A model generated the notes under the pieces. It made no database searches, was not told where the DNA came from, and saw only the letters and a list, made by a program, of their open reading frames with translations. A program made the position numbers and the translations under genes. This document shows, in pieces, positions 12,601 to 21,566 of a DNA stretch of 64,000 bases (position 1 is the stretch's first letter; each line of letters opens with the position of its first letter). This DNA comes from Pratylenchus scribneri (lineage: Eukaryota; Nematoda; Chromadorea; Rhabditida; Pratylenchidae): NCBI GenBank assembly GCA_030063045.1, contig JAQSEB010000111.1:558001-622000 (forward strand), read 5' to 3'.

Positions 12601-13182
12601 TCAATTATTAGTAGGCTAACATGTATTAGTATATTTATTATTTTTTTTTCAGTAATCGGCATTGGTAATGAGGATTTCAAAAAGATGGAATTCCTCGATT
12701 CTGACAACAAATTACTATCCTATAATTCAAAAACTGCCGTACGTGACATTGTCCAATTTGTGCCATTCCGAGAATTCACCGGCAGTGCATGGGGCACAAC
12801 GCCGGCTGAACAGGCCCAAATGAAGCGACTTTTGGCAAAGGAAGTTTTGGCTGAATTGCCTGCACAAGTTTGTACTTGAAATTGAATTAATTAATCAAAT
12901 TAATATTTTTTTAAGGTCTGTTCCTTCATGAAGGCCAATTCCATTGTTCCTTCTCGACTTCAAAATGATTTAAATTCGAAACAACAATCTTCCTCACCAA
13001 TTCCTTCATTTTATCCGAGCATTCCGCCTACTAAACCTCATTCCCCAAGGAACAGTTTTGTTGGTTCACAAAGGCATTCGGCAGCCTCCATTGGACCGCA
13101 CGATGTTCGACTGATCAATCCAATTGTTCCCCAACCTGATTTGGGCAGGCCAGCCGGTGCACCGCCCTACCCTGAATTATAA
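9666..13182 (+). CDS. Copine family protein (two C2 domains plus vWA/copine domain)
   Basis: Calcium-dependent phospholipid-binding protein. Exons: 9666-9845, 10026-10128, 10172-10372, 10420-10536, 11137-11316, 11368-11514, 11718-11903, 11948-12176, 12304-12471, 12517-12610, 12653-12867, 12916-13182. All joins keep frame. C2A is seen as DRDVFSKSDPICVVEE, KNSLNPKWNKRICLDYYFES and YDIDSESDELTEHDFLG; C2B as RTEVAENTKSPEWKPFEITV. The vWA-like copine domain has LEFAVAVDLTASNG (a degenerate MIDAS, DLTASNG), YEVAICAVLEICEHY-type sequence, FPRDGSKYQVLLILTDGII and IIGIGNEDFKKMEFLDSD. The C-terminal tail is Pro-rich (PAGAPPYPEL). Intron 7 uses a GC donor (GG/GCAAGT). Intron 4 contains a minisatellite. 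The start at 9666 is the first ATG after an in-frame TGA at 9612. In C. elegans, copines include NRA-1 and GEM-4; I cannot say which orthologue this is. Confidence 0.93.
10600..11005. repeat. 24-bp minisatellite inside copine intron 4
   Basis: About 15 imperfect tandem copies of a unit close to AATAATTCCGCCTGTTTTGC plus CCCA fill most of the intron between exons at 10536 and 11137. Because the unit length is a multiple of three, both strands stay open (66 aa + and 128 aa -). These are not genes. Confidence 0.9.
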
Positions 13183-14031
13183 ATTGAAAGAAAAAATGAT
13201 AAAAGAGGACATTCCCGACAAAATTGAATACATTTTCATTCAATGATAAAATTAAATAAATAAAAATTTGAGTTATATTTTTTAGGGACTCATAAATAAA
13301 TTTATTAGATTTTCGGTTTTTAAAGGTGTCAGTTTTAAAACCCTATTTTCGGTTTTTCCTATTTTCGGTAAATTAAGCTAAAATTCCAAATTTTAAATAG
13401 AACCGACTTTGAGTGAGTTACTATAATTATAAAGAAGAGATGGATATAAATTAGATTAAAATAAAATCGAAATAGAACAAAATATGAACCAAACATCTTA
13501 AGATCCCTTATCCACAGATGGTATAAGGAAGTAAAATTGAAAGGAAGGGAAAATAATAATAATTTATATTTGTGAGAAACAATCATACCGAAAAAGATGA
13601 AAATTACTTCCTTATTTGACTTTCTCTGATTGAACTTCCTTGTTCCAATTGAGAGGGAAGCTAATAATCTAGCGGCAGCAATGAATTGATGATTAAAAAA
13701 TGATCAAATATATAAATAATAAGAAAATAAACTTCCTTATTGGATAGATTGAGAGGAACAATTAAATTCTGAAGGATATCTTGATGATTGGTCGGAAAGA
13801 AATATGCCCATCATGTGGACTAGCTTTTTGGGAGGCTATAAAATTAAATGTGAATCTGTTGTTCATTAATTATTGCCTTAGATAAAATCCGATCGAAATG
13901 AGCGCTCTACGAAATTTTCCAAATATTCTCGGCCGAGATCTCGATGGGTTTTTTTTCTAAAATAATGGAAATTTTAACTGATGAGATTTTTTTCGCTGAT
14001 GAGCCGAGATATCTACCTCCAATTCTCTCGC
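13183..14031. other. Intergenic; partial CGAG-rich repeat before the hAT insertion
   Basis: No gene recognised. At 13925-14010 there are CGGCCGAGATCTCG-type words resembling the subterminal repeats of the hAT element that follows, but outside its target duplication, so an older related copy may lie here. Confidence 0.4.
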
Positions 14032-14039
14032 ATATTAAA

Positions 14040-15664
14040 TAGTGTGCGGCCCGAGACGAGATCTCGCCGAGATATCCCGAGATATCGGACCGAGATTTTC
14101 CCGAGATCTCGGTCTCGGTATCGTCTCGGTCATTTTTTGAAAAAACCGAGATAAACCGAGACCGAGATTTTCCCGAGATATCGGTCTCGGTCTCGTCTCG
14201 GTCGATCTTCAATCTCGGCGAGATATCCCGAGATACCGAGATTTTCAAAACATGCTTTTTTTTATTTTAAAATTGGCATTATGAAAATAAAAAATATTAA
14301 AATTGTTTTAATTTTAATAATGTATAATGATTAATGAATTATTTTATTTTTATTATTTATCGAATACTTACATTTCTATATACATTTCAATTGAATTATT
14401 AATATATTTTAGAAAAAATGAGTAGTTTATATTGGAATATTGGTCTTTATAAAAAAATTTCGAAAGATGAAGCTGAATGCAATGAATGCAAATCGAAGAT
14501 AAAAACAAAAGATTTTAATACAACTGGATTAAAAACACATACAAAGCAACATCCAGAATATTTGGCTAAATATGAACAATTAAAGCAACAGAAAAATGAA
14601 GCAGCTGGCACTTCAATGGATAAATTTGTCAAAATTAACGGATCAGGTTAATTTTTATAAAAATAAAATAATTAATGTTTTAATTTTCGACAATTTAACC
14701 GCATTGGACAAGCGAGTTATTCATTATATTGCATGCACCAATACTTCATTTCGTTCGATCAATCATCCAACATTCCATTCACTTTTTTGGACCAACAATT
14801 CAATGCAAAAGAAGGAAATGAAAAAGGTGCTATTTTATTATAATTAATAAATTAAATTTTATACTGTAGAAACAGAAGAGCCGCCAATTAAAAAACAAAA
14901 GTTGGATTTCTTCGCTGCTCGTTCAAAGAAGTACAATTCGCGTCACAAAATTCCATCAAATCTAGCAAGTCCGACATCTTCACAAGAAAATGAACAACAA
15001 CCAAATGAACTCGATTTGGAACTGACATTTTACAATTAGCATTACAAAATTTGGAGGATGATCCGCTGGAATTTTGGGAAAAACATGCAAAAGAATTTCC
15101 AATTTTGTGCCCAATTGTGCGCCGTCATTTATCCATTCCCGCAACTTCAGTGCCCAGCGAAGAAACTTTTTCGGTTGCCAATGATGTTTTTGATTATCGC
15201 CGGTCGAGATTGAATCCGGATACAGCCGAAAAACTTGTATTTTTAAATAAGACACTGCCAATAATTAATTACAAATATTGAAATTTTATGAAATTAATTT
15301 ATTTGAACAATTTTTTGTATTGTTATTTTATTTCCTCTTTATTTATTATTTTTGGAATATTATTTGAGTTGAAACAAGATTATTGCTTTATTTTATTTTC
15401 GTTTTTTTTAATAAAATGTATAAATTATAAATGAAATAATTTAGATTCTATTTTAAACAGTTTTAAAAATTTTTTTTAAAAATCTCGGTATCTCGGCGAG
15501 ATCTCGTTTTTTTCCGACCGAGATATCCCGAGACCGAGATATTACCGAGATATCGGTCTCGGTATCGTCTCGGTCATTTTTTGAAAAAACCGAGATATTC
15601 CGAGATCTCGTTTTCCCGAGATATCTCGGTCTCGGTCTCGGTAAAACCCATTTGCCGCACACTA
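14040..15664 (+). mobile_element. Internally deleted hAT transposon with 8-bp target site duplication
   Basis: Terminal inverted repeats TAGTGTGCGGC (14040-14050) and GCCGCACACTA (15654-15664) are flanked by the identical 8-bp direct repeat ATATTAAA (14032-14039, 15665-15672). The hAT hallmarks (8-bp duplication, TIR starting TAGNG) are both present. Both subterminal regions (about 14050-14250, 15480-15650) are dense in CGAGATATCCCGAGA-like words in inverted orientation. The body holds only the two ends of a hAT transposase. Confidence 0.95.
14418..15281 (+). pseudogene. hAT transposase remnant: BED zinc finger plus dimerisation domain only
   Basis: Exon 1 (14418-14647) encodes a BED-type zinc finger (AECNECKSKIKTKD, then TGLKTHTKQHPEY, giving CxxC and HxxxxH spacing). 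A short exon from 14868 encodes ETEEPPIKKQKLDFF and a polar linker. The C-terminal piece has [32 protein letters not shown] and [16 protein letters not shown], the hAT C-terminal dimerisation region. The RNase H-like catalytic core is absent, and the linker runs into TAG about 15035 while the dimerisation part is in another frame, so there is also a frameshift. It cannot encode an active enzyme. Confidence 0.88.
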
Positions 15665-15787
15665 ATATTAAATTTTGTAATTGTTTTAGGAAATTCCGTC
15701 TCAACAATTTCATCAAATAAATTGCTACAAAATCCTAACAATTACAAATTTAAATAAATAAGTATAATTCCTTGAAATTTAGATTAA

Positions 15788-16192
15788 ATGGAATTTAATT
15801 TATTATTAATTTTTGCTTCAATTTTTTCAATACCATATGGAATTCTGTCTGTTATTCATTTTGCGGCCTATCAATCATCATTTTTGGTACATTCATTTAG
15901 AGGCACACCAAACAATGGAAATTATAGAACAGCGAATGGAATTTTAGCATTTCAAAAATTAGGAAATAAGGTGCTGAAATCAATTCAAACCCAAAAGAAA
16001 CAAAATATGGAAGTAAAGGAAATAATGATAACCTCCCCAAAAATGGCTATGAATGGAGGGCCAAATGATGGGAAAATAGATAAAAAAGAGCCAAGAATAA
16101 TAAATGAAGAAAATAAAAATAAGCTGGAAAATTTATTTTCGATGAATGGAATTGGCCAAAGAATTCGATCAAATGGGCAAAATTGCCGATGA
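15788..16192 (+). CDS. Small membrane-associated ORF upstream of the tRNA modification gene
   Basis: 134-residue frame starting [20 protein letters not shown], a hydrophobic N-terminal segment (signal anchor or signal peptide) followed by a polar, Lys/Glu-rich part. It overlaps the start of the next gene by about 47 nt in another frame. The N-terminal part faintly resembles the C-terminal membrane segments of TMEM33-like proteins, which I regard as weak. It lies just right of the hAT insertion, so upstream exons could have been separated by that element. It could also be an exon spliced into something else. Confidence 0.4.
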   Translation: MEFNLLLIFASIFSIPYGILSVIHFAAYQSSFLVHSFRGTPNNGNYRTANGILAFQKLGNKVLKSIQTQKKQNMEVKEIMITSPKMAMNGGPNDGKIDKKEPRIINEENKNKLENLFSMNGIGQRIRSNGQNCR

Positions 16193-17637
16193 GGAGGAAT
16201 CCCCTTTTGAAATGGATAAACCATTGGTGATAATTTGTGGGGCAACGGGGACGGGAAAAAGTGATTTGGCCATTGAAATTGCGAAAAAAATTGGAGGTGA
16301 AATAATTAGTGCCGATTCAATGCAAATTTACAAAGGTAAAATAATTGGGGAATTTGCCAATAATGCTTTTCTATTTTAGGTTTGGATATTGCGACAAATA
16401 AAGTGACGGAAATTGAAATGAACGGCGTTCCACACCATTTGATGAGTTTTGTGGAACCATTGGTACCAAATTATGATCAATGGCAATTTCGGAATGATGC
16501 CATAAAAATTATTAAACAAATTTGGAAAAGGCAGGTAATTCCAATTGTGGCTGGCGGTTCAGCTTCCTACATTGAATCACTTATTTATTGTAAGGAAGAA
16601 CCAAAAATTCCGGCAAAGAAAATTGGTTTTAAAATTATTTTAAATTTAATATTTAATTTTAAAGAATTACACCGTTTGCTAGAAATGTTTCCAACGGGCA
16701 AAGCTTTGTATGAAAAATTGATGGAAGTTGACCTTGAAGTAGCAAATCAAATATTACCGGACAATACGGCAAAAGTAATTCGGGAATTGGAATTTTATTA
16801 TTCTGAGGAAATGAAAACGGAAAGCAGATTAAAAATGGAGGCGGAAAATGGTCAACAAATTATATTAAAAAATATTTAATAAAATTTATTTTTAGCTGGA
16901 GTTGGAAAAACAAAAAGTGAAATGAAATTTCACTATAAAAATACATTATTGATTTATTTGGATACAAAAATAAGGGTAAAGCTTAAAAATAAATTGGATA
17001 ATAGGGTCGATAAAATGATTAAAAAGGGATTGATTAAAGAATTGGAAGAATATTATGAAAAGGTAAAGGATAGAAAAATATTAAAATTAATTGAAAATAA
17101 TAAAATTAAACAAAAATATAAATATTTTTATTATTCAAAAAAATATTATTAATATTTATTTTGATAATTCAGTATAAAAATTTTATTGGCGATGAAAATC
17201 AAGGATGGTTTGGGGGAATGCAAACAATTGGTTTGAATGCATTTTTGCCATATTTGGAAATGAATGAACAGGAAAAAATGAGTGAAAATGGCAAAAATAT
17301 TTTTGTAAAATGCAAAATAGAATTCCAAAAACAGGACAATGAATATGCAAATTTGCAGAGGAAAAATTTTTATAAAATGATTTTTCGACTGGCGAAGAGC
17401 CATAAACAGGTGAATAATTAAATAAATAATCCATTTAATTAAAATAAAAATTTCTAGGCTCCAAATGTAATTGGATTGAATATGTCGAATGGTTTTCAGA
17501 AAATTCTGCCATTTTCCACGGAATTGGTTCAAACATTCATTGATGGAAAAAATTTCAAAAAAATAGTTGAAATGAATCCAAAATTGACCATGGAAATTGT
17601 CAAACCAGAAGAAGAAATGGAAAATGCCTTTAAATGA
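16146..17637 (+). CDS. tRNA dimethylallyltransferase (IPTase; MiaA/TRIT1/GRO-1 family)
   Basis: Transfers a dimethylallyl group to A37 of tRNAs reading UNN codons, in mitochondria and cytosol. The P-loop is seen in [20 protein letters not shown], followed by [35 protein letters not shown] and [17 protein letters not shown], all diagnostic. Later exons have [34 protein letters not shown] and [18 protein letters not shown], matching the family's IGxKEF region. The C-terminal exon [15 protein letters not shown] is extra. Introns are about 43-50 nt (for example 16336-16378) and joins stay in frame. The start at 16146 or the later Met at 16212 are both possible. An intact gene by eye. Confidence 0.93.
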
Positions 17638-18175
17638 AAAAATGACTGATTAAAAAATGTTGAAAAAAATTTTTTTTAAATATCTTTTTTAAAAATTTGT
17701 CAATTTCTATGTATTTAATGGGACATAAAATTTGACTCAAAAATATTGAATTTTAATTCACACAGTCAAAAGCCAACTATTAGCCAAACAAATTTGTAAT
17801 CAACAAATTGCGGCGATTCATTAATTTTCAATTTTTGGCCATAATGCTTTGAGAAAAATTATATATTCAGTAAAAGGATTTGTTTCGGCATTAAATTTAA
17901 GAAATTGAAAATATTAATTCCTTTCTGGAAAATTTATTTATAATTCCTAGATTTCAAATTTAGAAATCTCTCTCAAATATTTCCATATCAATCATCAAAA
18001 TATTAAAAATACATCATTCATTCGTGAATTTAATAATTTGAGATGATTCATTTTTATATTAATAAATATTATTAATTTAATAAATTTTCACTTACATTCA
18101 CCAATAAATATCAAAAAAAATATTTACTTTTTTCAAATATCATTTTATTATTACTATTTATTATTTCCTTTAAAA
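17638..18175. other. Intergenic, AT-rich
   Basis: No gene or structured element recognised; presumably the 3' end of the tRNA modification gene and promoter of the next gene. Confidence 0.4.
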
Positions 18176-19157
18176 ATGTCTCCAAATTATTTTTGCTTAA
18201 ATAATATTTTTCTCGAGGTCATTTTGGTCATCTTGATTTCCCAGAGTGCTTTTAATCAATTTCGTGAACCGTATGTCTCATTAATAAGAATTTATTTATA
18301 ATTTCATCAAATATCAAATTATAACAGTATTTACAATATCACAACTAATATTACATTACCATTTGATGGGCAATGTTCGGGAAATGGATCATTTATGTTC
18401 ATTGTGGAATTTCGATTGGTTGAATTCAAGGATTTGTTACTGGCAAATAGAAATTCAACAACAAATAATATTGATAATTGCTTAAGGTAGAAGATATTTA
18501 TTTTAAATAAATTTTTATTCGTTTTCAGCTTTTTATTCTGTTATGAGAGTGAGAGTTCTGGGGAATATGTAAAACCTCAATTCAAAGTATTAATAAATAT
18601 AATTAAAATAATTTTGTTTTATGTATAATAAGATTGTGAATAGTAATAGCAATAAAATTTGGAATTTTTGTATGGAAAATTGGCTTGGTTTCTATATTGT
18701 TTTTTGCCTGCATGAACATGAAACTGAAGTGCCACAATTGACAATGGATACTTCATTTTCGTTTATTGAAGAAGAAAAACAAGAAATGAGGTCAAATCTA
18801 AATATAAATAATAAAATAATTATAAATTTTCCATTCATTTAGCATTAGTATGGGATATTTTCATTCGACAAAGAGTTATTTTCGCATTCAATTCGAACCA
18901 AATAATTTTCGTTTTTTTATCAAATTGATGATGATGAAGGAATTCATAAATGGAACTTGGTTCACTTTTGGCATTGCTTCGGAAATGTTTTTAAGGGAAT
19001 CTTTGGAGGAAGTACCCAAACCACGTTGGAATTTTTATTATTTTTAAATATTTATATTTTATTTAAATATATAGTTTACTACGTTAAAATTGATGAACAA
19101 CTTTGTGAATGGATTCAAATTAATACGGAAGGGAACGTTCATTGCAGTGGTTTTTAA
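18176..19157 (+). CDS. Secreted protein related to the 31.8-kb serine protease but lacking the catalytic domain
   Basis: The start MSPNYFCLNNIFLEVILVIL is a signal peptide that resembles the protease gene's MSPINFCNFNFLMAILALII. Intron positions also match, with exon ends NNIDNCL/SFLFCYESE against NDNNGRM/SFFICYKSS and QFK before the next intron in both. The next exons (TKSYFRIQFEPNNFRFF) align with the protease gene's TKLKLKFDQNSIQLF region. The last exon VKIDEQLCEWIQINTEGNVHC is the counterpart of the protease C-terminal helix IKINKKICEWIYEKSEGKVKC. Between them there is no His, Asp or Ser triad region. The gene is therefore the new N-terminal domain joined directly to a protease tail. It could be a regulator, a decoy, or a decayed copy; all joins are open, so I favour a real gene. 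Confidence 0.65.
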
Positions 19158-20342
19158 ATTCGATTTTGTTTATGATATTACAAATAAACCATTTTTATTA
19201 ATGCATTAAATTTTAATATTTACAAAAATATTTTAAACCCTTGAATAAAATTAATTCATCATTTATTAAGTCCTAATAAAAATGTCAATAAGACATTGAC
19301 AAATAAATTATTTCAAGTAAAAATATATTAAAAGAAATCCGTTTAACATCCTAAACATTTGTTTGATGTAAATTATATTCATTTTTTATCTTCTTATTTA
19401 TTTAACTTTTATTTATTCAACAGAGTCGTGAGTAAAAATAGAGAAATGCAATTTATCACTTTTTCTTTATTTTACTACCGTATTTATTGTTATTGTTCAG
19501 ACGCTATGTTTAATCATTGTCTGGAACCTAGATTAGGGATTTTTGCTATGACTATACTTAAATAAACTTATTTTGTCTCATTTAGCAAACAATGAGGTAG
19601 ATTCTAGATTTTGATGGTCTTTTTAAAAATGCAATCCTTTATTGTCTGAATTACATCCTAATCCCCATAAAAATGCTTTATATTTATCACAAAACAACAA
19701 AAATTTAGAATTAATCAAAGGAATTAAATGTTCATATTTCCATGCCCTTCTTTATCGAAAACCATGTCGTCTCTGAATTACATCCTAATCCCTTAATTAT
19801 GAGTTCAAAGGAAATTAAAAATATTATTTTCACATTTTTCTGCCCTTCTTTTTCCTTGATTCCTTCTCTTTTTTCTATCATTCATTGCCATCAGCACGTC
19901 TATTACGATATTTTGGCATCGCCATTTTAGGCAGTGTCAAACATAAGCTGTTTAAATATTCTAATATGTGATTTTGATTTTTTGAATGCATTTATTGATG
20001 TAATAATTAAAAAAAGATATAAGTTTAGATTCAAATTTTGGAATGTTAAAATCAATAAAATATTATTGGACGAATAAAATAAATAATATTAGAAATATAC
20101 GAAGTAAGAATATAAAGGCCTTTGTTTGAATAATTATAAAAATATATAAAAAAGGAATATATAAGTTCATTGTTCATAATAAAGTGATATAAATGCCCGA
20201 TTGAAATTATAAAAATGATGAAAAATAAATATTATAAATAAATATATGAAAAAATGGTTTAGAATGATCATTGATGTGACAAATATATATGGATAATTGG
20301 ATGATTAAATCATAAATTGTATTTAAAGTCCAATTATGCTCA
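19158..20342. other. Intergenic, AT-rich
   Basis: No gene supported. Small open frames at 19359-19565 and 19742-19930 (+) lack any features. The words TGAATTACATCCTAATCCC recur at 19648 and 19775, a small direct repeat. Confidence 0.4.
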
Positions 20343-21566
20343 TTATTTGGCCACTGCATAATTCACTTCCACAATCATGCTTCTTGTCAATTTCAAAAAT
20401 CAGCCCCATTTTGTTTACAATTTTCTGGCGAATATTATCTATACCATCGGGCAAAATGTTGTTGAATTCGGCCATACTTGGCTAAATTAGTAATTAATAT
20501 TTAGATTTATAATTTTTTCCATTAATAACCTTCTGGTTTTCATCAATGTCAAGTAGTTGACAGATTACACGTTTGGACAATTTGCACCAATATAGTTTGC
20601 CGCAAGTTCTTGTAATATTTGATAAATCGACGGTAATAATTGGCCACCCTTCTTTGTCAAAAAGATTGGGAGTCCAAATACAAATATTGACATTCACCTA
20701 AATTTATTAAAATTTATATTTCAATTATAAAAAATAATTGCAAACGCCATTAATTTTATTGTGAATAAAAACAATGAAAAGATTTTTTGACAAAAAATTA
20801 AAATGAAACACAAAAAAAGCAGCTTTGCTTTCCTATTCAATTGCCCCTTTTCTTGATAATGAGTCAAAAGTACTTTTGGGTTTATGTTAATTCAACACAT
20901 ATGAATTTATAAAAAAAAATACCCGAATTCTTGCTTCCTCAATCAAATCTTGGGTCCAAAATTCTTCAAATCTAATGACACCAAATTTCGCATTTTCGGC
21001 TTCTAAAAACGAGGGAATTCAGAATATTTTGATTTAAATGGCATAATTAAGAATTATTTTGAGCAAACATTTTGTTAATATTTTTAGAATATGTTATTTA
21101 TTTTTTATACGCAAAATTCATTTCTCAAATATTGCAATTTACCAATTTCCTCCTGTTCATTAATTGCATTAAAAAATTCCGACATTTCCAATTCATCAAT
21201 TTCAGTTTTTTCAGTTTCATTAAGTTCATTCAAAAAGTCCGGCATTGTTTGAAAATCTTTTAAGCTACAAATCTCCACTTTATCAAAGCTTTTCTTCATT
21301 TTTCCAATGCTGGATTTATTCAATGCGATGCATCGAATCGATTTGGTGTCATCAAAGAGGTCGCGAAATGTTGGAGCCGCTTTTTGAAAAACATTTTCTG
21401 CTTTGGCTTTCCAAATTCGATTGCATAATTCCCTTAAAATTAATTCACTTTTCATAAAATTAATTTTTCTTTTCCAAACTGTGTAAAATTGGGTCCAACA
21501 TTTCGAATTGTTTCCAAAATTGCTGACTTTGCCGTCTTCTTAAATGTGCTTTTTTCATCGATTAAC

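Noticed and set aside
13907..14248. Minus-strand frame with RDDTETDISGKSRSR repeats
   Set aside because: It reads through the hAT subterminal repeats and across the target duplication; not a gene.
15009..15050. Intact transposase in the 14.0-kb hAT
   Set aside because: Frame shift between the linker and dimerisation part, and the catalytic core is missing.
16900..16925. Second P-loop (AGVGKTKSE) in the tRNA dimethylallyltransferase
   Set aside because: Chance match across an exon start; the true P-loop is GATGTGKS at the N-terminus.
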